Origin: Turritopsis dohrnii
Taxonomy: Eukaryota; Cnidaria; Hydrozoa; Anthoathecata; Oceaniidae
NCBI GenBank assembly: GCA_027922465.2
Contig: BQMF02000003.1
Coordinates: forward strand, 62,001-126,000
Direction: 5' to 3'
Length of the DNA stretch: 64,000 nucleotides
The first letter of the stretch is position 1; the number at the start of each line of letters is the position of its first letter. A program made the position numbers and the translations under genes. The notes beneath the pieces were generated by a model. The model saw only the letters and a program-made list of their open reading frames with translations, was not told where the DNA came from and made no database searches. Shown piece by piece: positions 34,518-47,935 of the stretch.

Positions 34518-37500
34518 CCTCGACACGTTTACATGGCGGTTGTTTAGGTCCTTAACGTACTGGCCCTTATTTTGACCCTTCTTATTCGCCAAAATTAACT
34601 TTATGCATCTTCTGAAGGTAAAGAAATTGTACAATAGCACATGTGCTAAGTCAATTCTACAACGACAGTTTTTTCTTGGTTGACAATGATTTTAGAGACA
34701 ATTGTTATTCCGTCTACTGTGAACAACTTTTGTATGCGAGACAAGGACGACTGAACGTTCTATACAATGCATTATATATGAAAAATGTACTGCTTCTGAT
34801 TGCCCTTTAGTATCTGAAGGCAAAACGAAAACACGACTGAAAGGTCTTGTTTGTTCCTTTCACTTGTCTGCTCGTCCTTAGTAAACCGGATGCCGTTCAT
34901 TTTACCACAAGGGCGTCTGTTAGACACCTGCGAAAGGGCTGGCGTGAAATGGGCTGATGCTATAGGGTGGTGCTATAAGAGCCAAAATTAAAACATAACA
35001 AAACATAAACATAAAGGAATAAACAAGAAATAGACATAGAAGATCTTTAATTATTTTTCTGGCCGTTGCAATTTTAGTACTTTGAAACAATTTTTAACTA
35101 AAGTTCCTTTATCAACTCAAACATTCAAAATTTGCACAGTGTATTCTTATTGGCCTGAAATGTTTCAATAAACCCATGGAATGGAAGAATCTAAAAAGTT
35201 AGCTGCAGCAATGATCAGTAGTTTCTCGATTAGCAACTTGCGCCCTCCTCCTTAATACCAACATAATTGTTTTGATTATTCCATCAAAAGTGCCGTTCTC
35301 TCTAGAGGCGCTGGTCCTATATACTTGATGGTTCAGGTGGTTTTATCTAATATACGATTTTGGTCAAGAAACATGTTAAGTACTTGCAGAGCTCGTAAAT
35401 TTGGCTAATCTTACAAGCACGAAATATCAGTGTCAATATGTCAGCAAACCACATTCTTACAAATATATTGATATAAGATCTTTATTTACTAATTTATTTA
35501 TTTATTTTTTTACACCTTGATGAAAGTGTTTGTTTGGCCATCAAGTTTCATTCAAATTAAAAAATTTAAGATCGATGTAAGTCGGTAGAGGAAACGGTAT
35601 GCTTTAAGTTTGAAGTTTTCAAAGGCTATTCCCTCAACACTTCATATCTATTGTATGAGTAAACATCATTTGCTAAAATAGAACTCTATTTCATAAACGA
35701 ATTGGATAAACATGTAGCCATGAGGGAGGTCTCTTCACCTTTCACTAAATTAGTAATGTTTTCGTGCTTGTATTTTGTCCACTAATTCAAACTGTTTGAG
35801 GCTAATTTTTATTTATAAAAATTTGAATGGAAATTCGAAAAATCCATCCTTCATCCATGTGGCATTGTCGAGCCCGAGTTCTCTTAGACTTTCCAATATA
35901 TGGATACCATCCACATATAGAATAGGCGCGAGACCCTGGGTTCCAGGTTGTACGTTGTTAATGATTAGTTATAAGCTTTGAACTTTTTGGTGTCAATTTC
36001 GAAAACTAGCCAACAATTTCTAACAGGTGGTAATCTGAAATATGCCTTTTGATAGCTAAACGCGTAATTGCGTTTTAACAATGAATAATCTTGCTATGGC
36101 AGTATGTTTTCGGTCGCTGTATTTTTTCTATGTGTTTTTTAAAGTATTACACATTTTGTTTGTTTGTTTGTTTTTATCTGTATTTTCTGTAGCTTGTTGA
36201 AATTAGTGTAAATAACTGGCCGGGAAATGAAATTTGAAATAGCTGCCGTTATACGCTCGAAGTATCGAAATAACATAGCATAACTGAAGTTGACAGTTAG
36301 AATAAGAAGGCGTGGATTGTCATTAAATTCAAACTTTAATTTTTAATTGCCCATTACAAATTCTGCATTTTCGAGACACATATTCAAAAAGTAATATACT
36401 GCAAACCAAACGACAAATCATTACCATTCATTATAGCAATTCGAAAAACTTGCACGAAGGAGGACAAACATTTATTGAAAATTTTCTACGAGAACAACAT
36501 CAACATTTCACATACAAGATTTGCTCTTATTCCGATTATCCATTTTCTATATTTGTAATGCCTACTTTATGTTTTGGTAATTATAACCTATCGGAATAAT
36601 TCGCTTTCGGATAGCTGTTCATTTAACGAGTTTTGTTTTTGTTGTGTTTTGTTTTTGATTGTGATGTTGATCGCGTGAGGAGTGCTTATAAAAAATTTAA
36701 TCACCCCTCTGCGTAATCGAAATACTCTCTTGGTACGTGCGTTTTTTGTTGTTGTTGTTGTTTTAATATGATTACATATCCAGTCTAGACTTAACAGCAG
36801 AACTGGCAATCACAAAAACATTTGGTACAAATGCATGGAGCTTGTGTAAGCTGATTAAAGAAAATCAATTGCTTGTCTCAACAAAATTTTTTCTCTTCGC
36901 TCTCATAACACATAATGTGTTGTGTGTTGAAAACTTTGTGAACCGAACAATTAGTTTTGATATTACATTACGTTGTTTCTTTTTCTCTTTGAAGGAATCG
37001 TGATGATACGGACCAACATAAATTAAAAAGGAAAACATGATCACGGAAAAAGGATGGAGGTTCACTTCTGTTTTGTTTTGATTTAGAAGCCAACAAATTC
37101 CACTGGTTACTAATAGTAAGATAAGCTTTAGAGGGAACATGGTGATTGCATAATGGGAGACAAATAATGTCAGAAAAAGAATAACTGTTTTCATTGTAAA
37201 ATAAATAAATAAATAAATAAGCATTATTCTTTTATATAAACATATTTACATTCTTTCAGAATTCTGTATTTTTGTTTTCGTCAGGTTAATATATCGTGGG
37301 TGAATGGTTATGTTTTCTGATTAAACGACTTTTAAAAGTGTTTGTCGGAATTTTAGTTTATAAATTTCTTTCTTTCGTCGTCAGTTTACGTGCCGTCGCT
37401 ACACCAATGTGAACTATTGTTGCTAAGAAGTTCTTTAATCAAGTGTGCATTTATAGCGTATACAGTGGCAAATTGGATGTTTTTCATCACTCAGTCGAAT

Positions 37501-37564
37501 CACATCCATCCGAATGCTGTCAACAAGGATTCCTAATTCCATCTCTCTTCGTCAAAGCATAATG

Positions 37565-37570
37565 TTTATT
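37565..37570 (-). terminator. AATAAA polyadenylation signal overlapping the stop codon
   Basis: On the minus strand the last Lys codon and stop read AAATAAACA, so AATAAA includes the TAA stop. Usual cleavage 10-30 nt downstream would leave an extremely short 3' UTR. A later signal may be used instead. Confidence 0.35.
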
Positions 37571-38098
37571 TTTCTGATTTCACAGCTGGTTTACACACTG
37601 TGTGAGGAGTCTTGATCGGTTGCTGCAAGACATTTTTCCATACGCCCTCATCGGTATTGCACATAAAAACAGAAGGCTGACCGTCATGTTGGTATTCTTT
37701 CATACATTCCATTAAACACATAATACGCCTGGTAAGAAGGGTGGCAGAGCTGCATATAAAACGCCCATTCAAAGGGTGAATGACTTTCGGGCATTTCGAA
37801 CTTTCTGGTACGCCAAACGTGAAATCACCTATAATTTAACAAAAACATACTTATAAAAAAACAATAATAAAAACAGTTTAAGTATAACAAAGTATAACAT
37901 TATCAGTTAACGCTATACGCATGATTAGAAAAATAGCGACGATGAATTACCTTTCCATTCGAAGAAGTAGTTTGGGTCATGTTTCCAGTTTTCTGGCGCG
38001 ATCTTGTTCTTCTGTAGGTACTTGTTAGCTGCCCTACTTTCAACCGTTTGCATAACGCACACAGCCATCAAAATGGAAATGATTAATACTTGATTCAT
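37566..38098 (-). CDS. Small secreted protein with one sushi/CCP-like domain
   Basis: Two in-phase exons (37951-38098 and 37566-37828) encode 136 residues. The N-terminus MNQVLIISILMAVCVMQTVE is a clear signal peptide with a likely cut after VES. A short linker follows, then a six-cysteine region: KCPKVIHPLNGRFIC, MCLMECMKEY, FMCNTDEGVW and TPHTVCKP. The order C, NG-F-C, C, C, G, C, G-W, C fits the six-Cys variant of the sushi (complement control) fold. This domain call is from pattern only. With a TATA box upstream and a compact gene, it may be a well-expressed secreted effector, mucus or surface protein. No orthologue recognised. It stands alone, far from other genes. Confidence 0.72.
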
Positions 38099-38197
38099 CT
38101 TTCTTGATTTGTGTTGAACTACGAGTACTAGAAAGAGAGGTTGTTCATATAAGCTTGCTGTTTGATGAAATGTGATGATCGATTTCAAATTCCTCTC

Positions 38198-38205
38198 TTT
38201 ATATA
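38198..38205 (-). promoter_or_regulatory. TATA box of the secreted sushi-like gene
   Basis: TATATAAA on the minus strand, 100 nt before the ATG. This leaves about 70 nt of 5' UTR if transcription starts 30 nt downstream, in the ATCACATTTCATC region. Confidence 0.5.
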
Positions 38206-41200
38206 ATCACTGTGTTGTCAATATTGAAAGGAAACGCAATTGAAATTACTCTGCAATTGATGTGAACAAGTCTAAAGTAAATTCCAACCAACTTGATCCT
38301 TTTAAACTTTTCCGGATCATTAAATTGATAATTTACCTAATTGCTCTGAATTTTGATTGATCAGTGATTGATATTGTGGTATGACGCGCTCAAATAATTA
38401 GGTTTTATTTATAACTCCTTCTCTTGTATTATTTTTATTTTCAATCAAAAATTAAGAAAAAAAATGCCTATAGAGGAAATAAATAGTAGTATTAACACAG
38501 GAGAATAATCCCAACAAACACACAGCTAATGAAAATATACCTTTAGAATCATAAAAGTAAATAAATAAATAAAAGGATAAATTTGAAAATCTCAGGTCAT
38601 GAAATCTCAAAATATACCGTTCCCACGTCACACATCACCAGTTTGAGATTTAAAGTTCAACTGCGCATAACTTTGGACATGATGTTCATGTACAAAGTTT
38701 CAAAAAAAAATTGAATTTATAGCAAAATAGAGAGGCGTTCCTCGTGCTTCTTAATGTCAGCTTATATCGACGATGGTCGGTGTTTGGCAAATAAAGATTT
38801 GTGATTATATAAACGCATAACTGTGTGTGTGTGGTGCGATAAACTAAACGACGGTGCTTCTACCATAAGCTGTGTTCATTATTTCGTTTATAATCGTATT
38901 TAATCGAGTTTTATCGGCTTTAGTAACAACAATCTTCCAATGCCGTGACTTTTACTTCAGACTGTAATTTTTAACACGAGACAACGATGTTCGTGGCTGG
39001 CATTCAAAGGGTTATTTTATTTCGTGAAAATGGAATTTACGAAATAAGGACGTTAGCGAAATCTTAATCACTTGATTTTTAGACGTCAAACCACTTAGTA
39101 AGTAACCATGGTGATTTCGTGAAAAGTGAACTTTTTTTTTGGATTTCCTCGAATTTTGTTTTTTAAGATAACAGAATGTTGAAAAAATAAATAATAAATA
39201 AAAGGACAAGCGGTATTGCAAAAAGTAAAATTTACCTTTCCTTCGCTATATAAAAGCTATATCTGAGGTATTTAAAAGTCTGTTTTTAAACAGTCAGAAA
39301 CATACCATAATCACTTCATGTATCAACAAAGTCGAAATTATCTACGTTTCCCTTACACACACACACATACAAAAAAAAGCCGTTTTCCCATCGGTATGAC
39401 GTGGAATTACACAAAAAAAGACTTAGATTGCAAAATCAGTAAAAGAAACATCACCTATGCAAATATGTCATTCAAACATGCGTATGTGTAATGACATCGA
39501 CACAAAAGATACTCAGTTGTGAAATTCCACGTCACTGCGAAATGAATACAAACACATGAACTAGGTTATGCATTTGATCACACTAGTTTTTAAAAAGATA
39601 CTAAGTTAGCTGTGCATAATATCATTGCCAATAATATCTCAGGAATCCAAGATGCAAAATAAGAAGAATTGTTCCTCACAGGCATATGCGGGGGTGTATT
39701 TTATTCAATAGGCAGGAACATCTTGAATTCATTTGCGGAATTCGGCAAAGAATTACTAATATCTTCAACTAGCGAATTTATCAACATGTCCTTTGTGTGT
39801 TCTTCTCATCGTAAGAAACTTGACATAAACAACAACTCAGGTCGTCTATTGAAGTTAATGTAAGACGAAGCAAAAGTACTACCGGAGGATGTGAAAAAAA
39901 AGACATGAGAAAAACAAAAAGATAAATGTACGTTATGTAATCGACCTTGATATTTAAAACGAACTCCAAAGTCACTTTCAATACTTAGTGCGTAAAAAAA
40001 ATAACCCAGTCGAAAACCCTTTTTTTTAAGTCCTGAATGGTGATATGTGAAAAAAGAGTTTACTAGGAACTAAACAGGATATTGTCATGGTTACATCACG
40101 ATCTTTTGTTGTACGCTTTTAGTTTTTATGTTTCTTTAATTAATATTGGTCCATTCACAAGAAAGAAGGTAGTTATGTAGGCATGTTCAAAAACAGTTGC
40201 AATATATCAGTGGCATAGTTTATTGCATTCAAAATAACTGTTTTGAAAAGTATAGCTGAATATTTACATTTGTTCATCTAATTACCATTCGCTGGGAAAC
40301 AATTACGTAGGCCATCTTTTCCACTGCTAGATACAATTAACTATTACTTTCGTACACCAACGCGTGTATGGAGGATTAACTTTTTATTTATCCATTCCAT
40401 TACGCCTTGTACCACATTAATAATTTGTAACGATAGCAATATCTTTCAGGTGTGAATATTTTCTGTGTATTCGAATACCACTCATCTTTCTATATTGGCC
40501 ATCATCAATGAATCAGGCCATCATTGTACAATTTCAGTTGAATACTTAGATTTTTCGCAAGTGAATGGCCATATGCATTTCACAGATGAATATAAACCAA
40601 CAGCGAGTACATAATCATTCGTTTTGGTAAGATGATTAAAACTTGTCATTGTGTATTGACAGCCAAGTTAAACACTTACCTATGTAATAGCCTCAGATTA
40701 GAAATAATTTCCGTGGTAATTCATGATAGGTAGAAATATTGTAAAAAAACATTAATTTTTGCGAATGAAGAAGGGTTTTTTTGCTTTGTTTAAATATCAC
40801 GGGAATTTCAAATACTTTTTTTCTGTACACGATTACCTCTTGTATTCCTAAATTATATTGCATCTTAATCGCACCAATTTGTACATGCCGAGATTTTCAT
40901 TCTGTACAATTGCTTTTTTCTATGATAAGCATCTAAATGCCGCGTAATGATAACTACCCCTTCTAATATAATACTTAACTTTTCAGACACTGGCATAATA
41001 TTCTACGTTTTTGATTGGTTTAATTACACGTGGTTCCTTTTAGATCACTGAAAATTATACGTACTACGGTATACGTACGGTAAGTTTGAACGTGCTATCA
41101 GTCAAAGGAAAGGAAGGTAGACACTGATTTGAATTTGTAATTCTTGATTTAAGCGGTATGTGAGTCATACCATTGCCCAAAGATATCACACGTATAACTT

Positions 41201-42253
41201 ACTAATCAAGTTAACCGACTTTTTGAAATTCATGTTCTGTAGGTTTCTTTGGCGGTCTTTCAATCGAATTTTTTTGTTTGTTTGTGATTGTAAACAACAG
41301 TGAAATAAATAACAACAAAATGTTGCTTGTAATATAAACAATGGAAAATTAGTCTTTTAAGTGATAATAAAATTAAGTTAAAATTTTTGCCAGCATTAAG
41401 CACATTGATTTGACTAATAAAGCTTTTTGATGAGGAACTCGTTAAATGCAGTCCCAGTAGAGGTCGGAACAGAAGTTTTCAAGAAACCTTCTCATGGGAA
41501 GAAAAGTAGCAATATTGCAACTCAATATCGTATTTTGAATAGAACATGAAACTGAAATCTTCAAATCCTAACAAATCTATTTTCTTGTATAAGAATGTAT
41601 GTCAGCAAACTTAAAAATCAAGAAAACGTAAATTCAACAGATTGTCTCATTTCCACCTTTCCTTCTTACTTGTAATTTTTTTTCTACTTGACATAAAACA
41701 GTTGAAGTTGTTTTGAAAGCAGATATCGAAAGCATTAACACATTTCGGTCTAAAACCAAAACGTGCAAAACCTACACAATGTGACGTTAATGATAATGTA
41801 CTTGGAATAAAAACTACTTTATGGTTTTAAACATTACATAAGTTTTGGTTGAAAGAGCTATTGTTAGGCAAACCATATTTTTTTGATGATGCAAGAAATC
41901 GAGGAAAGAAAACGTATATTTTTCACAAGTTTTTTTTCCCCATAGAAATCGGACCATGCGTAAATAAAGACATCAGAGATTTTTATCAACTATATGCAAC
42001 AACAATTTGGGTGGCAAATATCTTATGCGCAATCATTAATTATCATAGCTAATCATAATCACATGAAAATATTTTCATCGGCTTATTTGCCTACGTGTTC
42101 TCAGAACTTGTTTTCGAAATTTAAGAGAGCATTCTTTAAACTTTTATAATGTAAATATAATTGCATTTGAGGAAATTTTTTTTCTAGTTATGAAAGTTGA
42201 TTAATGAGTATGCAAGCACGACAGAGTACCACTACTCTGCTGATTCCAATCCC
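38206..42253. other. Gene-free stretch
   Basis: About 4 kb without a supported gene. An inverted pair around GACGTGGAATTACA (39393-39406) and GAAATTCCACGTCA (39521-39534) marks a probable small palindromic element. Otherwise nothing recognised. Confidence 0.35.
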
Positions 42254-42360
42254 TGACAAAGAATTCTGCTCTCATTTAGGCAGGTACTTGACAAAGGATT
42301 CTGATCTCGTTTAGGCAGCTACTTGACAAAGGATTCTGCTCTCATTTAGGCAGCTACTTG
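42254..42360. repeat. Tandem repeat, three copies of 35 bp
   Basis: Units start TGACAAAG(A/G)ATTCTG at 42254, 42289 and 42324 and contain CTC(A/G)TTTAGGCAG(C/G)TACT. A partial fourth unit follows. The copies differ by only a few bases, so the expansion is recent. Confidence 0.9.
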
Positions 42361-45300
42361 ACTGTCGTGTCATCGTTTTTTCTTTTTTTCTTTTTTTTAT
42401 ATTATTTATTTACTTAAATGGTAAGAAAAAGCTCGCCTTTCAGTAAAATTAATAAAAAAATAATTAAAAATGCAGGGTAGTTATTTAATTTCAGGTGTCA
42501 CCGACAGGTTCTTATGGGATGTCGCAGGGAAAAACTGCCTACACAAGTCGATGATTATTACACTTGGAACTCCTTTCGCTGTTAAATTACTCACTCGAAA
42601 TTTCTTTTCATCTGAGGAAAAAACAATACTCGGCACACAAAAAAACTCGATTAATTACAAGCAAGTTATTGACTGTGTTTATTACACGACTTAACGTCAT
42701 TATATCCGTCTGATACATCACAACGTCATATTTCCGAATGATAATCCGAACGCATAGTCGACGTTCTGAATGCCAACTTCAAAATGTCATAAATTATAAT
42801 ATTCTCCGCCTTTCAGAGGATTATTTCATTGTACAATAAAACACCCTCTTCCCTTACTGGACGTCAGCGAACGAGTTTCCTTTTCAACTTCAATGGAAAG
42901 GAAAGATTCTTCGCAATAATGTTTTCAAATCAAATAGTTTTTATTTTCAAATACTTCAAAATTAACAAAAATAAATCCTCCATTTTTTTGCCCAAGGCAT
43001 CAGATATTACCATTTTCCTTGCAAGATAAAATTGTAAAATATTGGAAACGGTCAACAAAATAATAAATGCAATTATAAAGTTTTATCAATACAGGCAACG
43101 CTAAGGATAATTGATCATTTGAAACTCGTTTAATTCCAATGAGAGCGTGTACGTGATATTCGTGAGATTGGTTCAAAAGGGTTTGTTCTATCACTTATCT
43201 GCTCATTACGAAACTAAATTTAGCATACCATCTCGTTAGTAAGGATCCGTTAATTCATCTTTCCCCATAAAATATTTACGGAATGGATACTATGGTTTTT
43301 CAACCTCACCTTTGACACTAAATTAGAAATATTTGATGAAAAGAAAAAGAAAATGATGAATTATTAAAAAAAAAACAAAAAACCTCAAATACTAAGGAAA
43401 CTTATGAAATTCAACAGATCGAATTAATGGATCATTGGAAGGAAATCTATATATTAATTGTGTCAAAGTGTGGTCTGTAGGCTCTCATATTCACATTTCC
43501 CTGAAGTGGTGTGATCGTGGGCGTACCTTCAGCTGCGAGTGTTTTTTTTCAACTGTTTCTTTTGTTTTTAGTTCGTGATTCCATCAAGTTTCGATTAAAT
43601 CCAGAATTTAAAAATAGTTTTCGTTTTTGAAGTCGTATTTCGTATTTTTTAGAAATCGCGATGATTAACCGAAAAGGTTAGACGCGATAGTAAGGAGAAT
43701 ATCATAAAATAGACGTCGAATTTAGGTCGATTGGGTCGCCTAGTTATCGGCATCAAATATTGACGTTAACCAAATGTGTTCCGTTTTCGATTTCGAATTG
43801 AGATTATTTCAACGACAAAGATTTATAGGAATGTTAGGCTGGTAGATGAAGAGTTTGTATATATAGCTTGAAAAATATGTCTTGACATATTTTAGATTTA
43901 GGAAATCAAAATCTAAGTATGTTATTAATAGCTTTCTTTGAGTTCTGCATAAACCCTTGACAGTTCGTTTTCATTCCCGCTTTGTGATGTTTTTTGAAGC
44001 CGTCATTGACACTGACAGAAAATGGAATTTGCATAACAATAGCAACAAACAAAAAAAGCAAAATATTATTTATGTAAACATTTTGTTATTTTGTTATTTT
44101 TTTTAAACACTATTTAGGATGTTTCTTTGACATACAGATAACGTTTGATAGTGTTGGGAAAATAGCTTGCTCATTGGAAAACTTGTAAACATTTATATGT
44201 TTAGAAGTTTTTCTTTGAGCAAGCCATTCCCAAGGATTTTGGGATGTCGATATACTTATGTAATCACGTTATATAATCACGAGGTTTCAAAAGGTGATAT
44301 GAACAATTAGGGAGATTCGTAAACTCGACGAGCCTGTTACACGAAAAAAATCAATTACTTGTGAGAATTTTTTTAAAACTGTTCAAATAAAAAGTTACCT
44401 CGGAGATTTAAAGCCTTTTCTTGCATCAAAAGAAACATCATTACTTTGCACGCTTATTTCAAGTGTTGATGTAAAGTTTCTAATGACTTTGTAGGGAAAA
44501 ATTCACGAACAACTCTACTAAGTTGTATATAATTCTCTACAAATCTATAGAAAAACAGTTTCGTGTAAACGAAACATTATTTTTCCGAATCCCGCTAATA
44601 TATAAGATTTATAATAATGAAACTTACAGGAAAGTAAACTAGAAAATGATTCCTTTCGGTGACTTTCTGCGCCCAAACGTGCTGTCTCACACCTCTGCAA
44701 AATAAATAATGAAACATAGAGGAAAAATTCAAGCTCCAAAAGCTTTTAGAAAGTATCCTAAATAATTAAATTTTTTGTTAATTATACATAACTTTTTCTA
44801 ATGAAAATCTCTGTTTGAACACACAGTTTCGCAATATAGTTTCGAAAGTTTCCAACTCTTGTTACGCAAGTGTTAGCCACTGCATAACCGAGGAATTTGT
44901 ACCAGAAACAAAAGGAGCAACAGGTTCTTGCGATAGATTAACTTCGGTTTCCTAATATTACATGTACGGTTTTTTTTTCATCTAGGATGTAAAAAATATT
45001 TACTTTTCAAAATAACATGAAGTATACAAATGTAATGGATTATTCATACAGATCAGTTTAAATCATTCTAAATATAGTTACATGAAATGTGTAAAACAAG
45101 TAATTACGGTCAAAAAATTAACGAGGTCAGAAATTAACGCGAATTGTCGTCAAGATTTAAAAGTATGCAGTAATTAGTGGGTACCAGGTACCAGGTACCA
45201 TGACTTTGCCATTTTTTTACACTAAAGTTACTTCTCTTTTGCGAATAAATATATATTCTGTTATTGCTATTTGTTTCTGTGTTAAATCTATCTGCATGTA

Positions 45301-46300
45301 AAAAAGATGATTTCGCTAAATAGGTTTTTTTAAGCGTTTTGATGATTCAAAATTCTTTATCATTTTGATGTTTGGTTGTGTTTAATGTCTCCAGCGTTAA
45401 AAATTATGCCAGGAGCAAATGTTAAGTATTTCGATGTTTTCATTTTTTTAATTATTTTAATCTTTGGTTCTTTCCAGGGGAAATTTATTTTATTAAGCTT
45501 TTCTGTGATTCAGCTCACATTGATTAAAACTTAGAATTTTGCGACACAATGCAAGCTGAATATGGGTGGCGAGCGATATCACTAAATACTAAAATACCAC
45601 TAGTAAGCACTACTACTATTTAGCGGTAGTACTTACAGCACTGACACCCTTTCTGTTCGTCATGCTGTGATTTAATTTTTCGACACCATTTTTGAGACGT
45701 CACATTTTTTAGATGTTACTTTTTAACAGCAAAAAATGTCTTTGCAACATTGTGTAAAAATTTTCAAAATGTTTTTAAATTGTAAGTTATTAATTTCGCT
45801 AGTATAGTGAAGAATTGGTATCGTCGTTCTATGTATGTATCTCCATGACATTTTGGACGATCTCACTAAAGTAAATAATGTGATTAAAACTTGCATATAT
45901 ATAAGCCATGTCCGCACACACCTTAGCAATAAAATCTTTCTCATCGACTTCAGGCTGTCTAACTCACAATTCGGGCCAAATTTGGACCAAATTATGAAAG
46001 TTCTCCAATTTTCATAAAATTTACACAAAGCACAATTGAAAGGTGCTGATTTCGACTTTGACAAAAAGTGGGACTCTTCTGGCGTTTCCTACCACGCAAA
46101 AACATGCAACCAAGGATATGAATGGGAATCAGCAAATGTTCTAAAATTAGAATAAAAAAGATTCGACCGAAAAGCGCGAGAAGCATTGGAAATCCAATTC
46201 CACGAAACTTCCCCCCGTAATGAACAAGGCCTTAACCAAGACGATGGCCAATACGTCACAACAAATTTCTGGAAGCCGATGTTTTCATACCTACGGGAGA
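42361..46300. other. Gene-free stretch
   Basis: No exon, RNA gene or clear transposon found. A triple GGTACCA repeat is at 45180-45200. Open frames on either strand have AT-driven composition. Confidence 0.35.
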
Positions 46301-46339
46301 AGTCATTGTATTGACATTGACGTCAATTTTTGTAAACAA

Positions 46340-46410
46340 ATTTGTAACGGTTTTTAGCCTGATGATGGCCTCCGCTAAGAAGGCCGAAATATAACTTCAA
46401 AAAAACAAAT
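46340..46410 (+). mobile_element. Probable 3' end of a Penelope-like element
   Basis: The stretch AGCCTGATGATGGCCTCC, followed by AAGGCCGAAATATA, resembles the 3' region that I recall ending many Penelope-like elements (CTGATGATGG with GGCCGAAA). No coding sequence is left beside it. Confidence 0.4.
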
Positions 46411-47639
46411 GTGAAACGATCCCTAAACACGTCACTATATGTTAATTCACGTTCACATAAAAATGTCACTAAAAGAATTGACTTTGACAGTCATTTTGTC
46501 AGATGTGACCAGAATTTGGCCATTCGGCAATACTGTATTTTGAGAATGTTTTATTAGTTGAGAGTAGATTTGTGTAATTGTGACATGTCCTGAAGTCTTC
46601 AAGCCAAATTTGAGACGAATAAGTTTTGATCTATTTGCTTTGTATAATTGCGAGTTGAAATTCTGCTACCGTTATCAACTATTGCATTTCACAGTTTTAT
46701 GAACAGTATATATTTGTTAGAATTGTGAGAATGCAATATAGCGAAATTTTCGACTTTCCAGTTGTCTTGTTGGAATTTAATTCGTGGCCGTAAACGTGGA
46801 AATAACATCTTATGTTCTTTGTGGATTGAATATGGGCATACAAATACGGGTTACATTTTGTCCATTTTAGGTATCATTTGCAGTGCGACCCAAACTGCAA
46901 GAAATTGACGATATTAGGGTTGATCAGGTTAAAAGTAGGAACAGTTTAAGTAAATGTACCCTTCATGAAATTAACCGCGGCTTTCTAAACTTTTACAATT
47001 CATCTCACAATGACTTCAAAATCGTTCATAGTCAACGTAGGGAAATCTTTGAACAACGTAGTTATTTCTTGTTTTTTATTTACTTGCACACAATTATTTA
47101 CAATATCTGTTTGCTCTTTAAAAATGTTGTTAATCTTTTCACTTTTGACCTAGTCAAATGCTTTTTTAACCAGATAGAGTGTAAGAATATGTCCAATCTA
47201 TAACCTCTGTAACCTACAGTATTTCCTCTGAGCACCTGAGTGATTATTGCAAATTTACAGATTTGTTTTTATGGTGGAGAGTTATATTCATTGAGCTGCA
47301 ACTTGTTTAGTATCAAAAATACGGTTATGTTTTTCATGTCTGTCAAGTCAAAAAAAATGTCTATTGTGTAAAATTACTTTCTGACAGACCTCTTCAGACA
47401 ACCTATTATTAGTAATAGCCCAGTTATTGAGTGTTTTGGACTGAAAAAAAATGGTAGCTACAAAGCTGCAATTTGGTACACTTTCTCAGTCATTATGTAG
47501 ATTGCTAGAAAAAAGCCCCATTTAAAAATGGCAGCTTTCAAAATTTTCTAAAATTCCAACGTGTTCACAATGTCTAGATGTCGACGTTTTTGGTTGCAAC
47601 ACAGTCCCTTTCTCCTATTCTCTTTATTTGAAATAGGTA
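46411..47639. other. Gene-free stretch
   Basis: The frame at 46883-47203 (+) follows a CATTTGCAG that looks like an acceptor, but its second half is AT-rich and hydrophobic by composition and shows no recognisable domain. Left unannotated. Confidence 0.3.
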
Positions 47640-47935
47640 ATTCAAATGAATCATAGAAAGTGGGGTTGGAAAATTGAAAATTCGAATATGACGCCATTAA
47701 GGACGTCCAAAGAAGCGGCAACTGACAATCTATTGAAAGTAATTAGATGCAAAACTTCTTCAAAGTTACCATCAAATTTGTGTTCCTGCAGAAAACATGT
47801 ATATGTAATCATGCGGAAGTTGTCGCGATGAAACATTAAGCAAAGGAATCTTTCATTCAGTTATCAATTTACATCTTACATGAATGTGAGTGATGTCGAC
47901 AGAGATTTCAGTGATCGCGAAGAAGATTGAAGTAT
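47640..47935 (+). pseudogene. Remnant of a Cys-rich (CXC-like) C-terminal region from a transposon protein
   Basis: The plus frame reads NMTPLRTSKEAATDNLLKVI, then RCKTSSKLPSNLCSCRKH. This resembles the C-terminal segment of a repetitive protein family in invertebrate genomes, where an LLK-hR-C stretch precedes a Cys-rich tail. After a stop and shift, the sequence continues with a DRDFSD acidic end, also typical there. Many of the cysteines are lost. Identification is by memory of the pattern. Confidence 0.35.

Larger units (their letters stand above)
31646..37565. other. Long gene-free stretch
   Basis: About 5.9 kb without a supported gene. The longest frame (33421-33807, +) lacks an ATG start and any domain signal. 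Contents seen: TTAGGG-like units at 32698-32725, a 31-bp tandem pair at 34456-34517, (TTTG)n at 36159-36172, (GTT)n at 36748-36761 and (AAAT)n at 37198-37220. No RNA gene recognised. Confidence 0.4.

Noticed and set aside
42254..42360. CRISPR-like array
   Set aside because: Units are directly adjacent with no spacers, in a eukaryotic genome; it is a simple tandem repeat.
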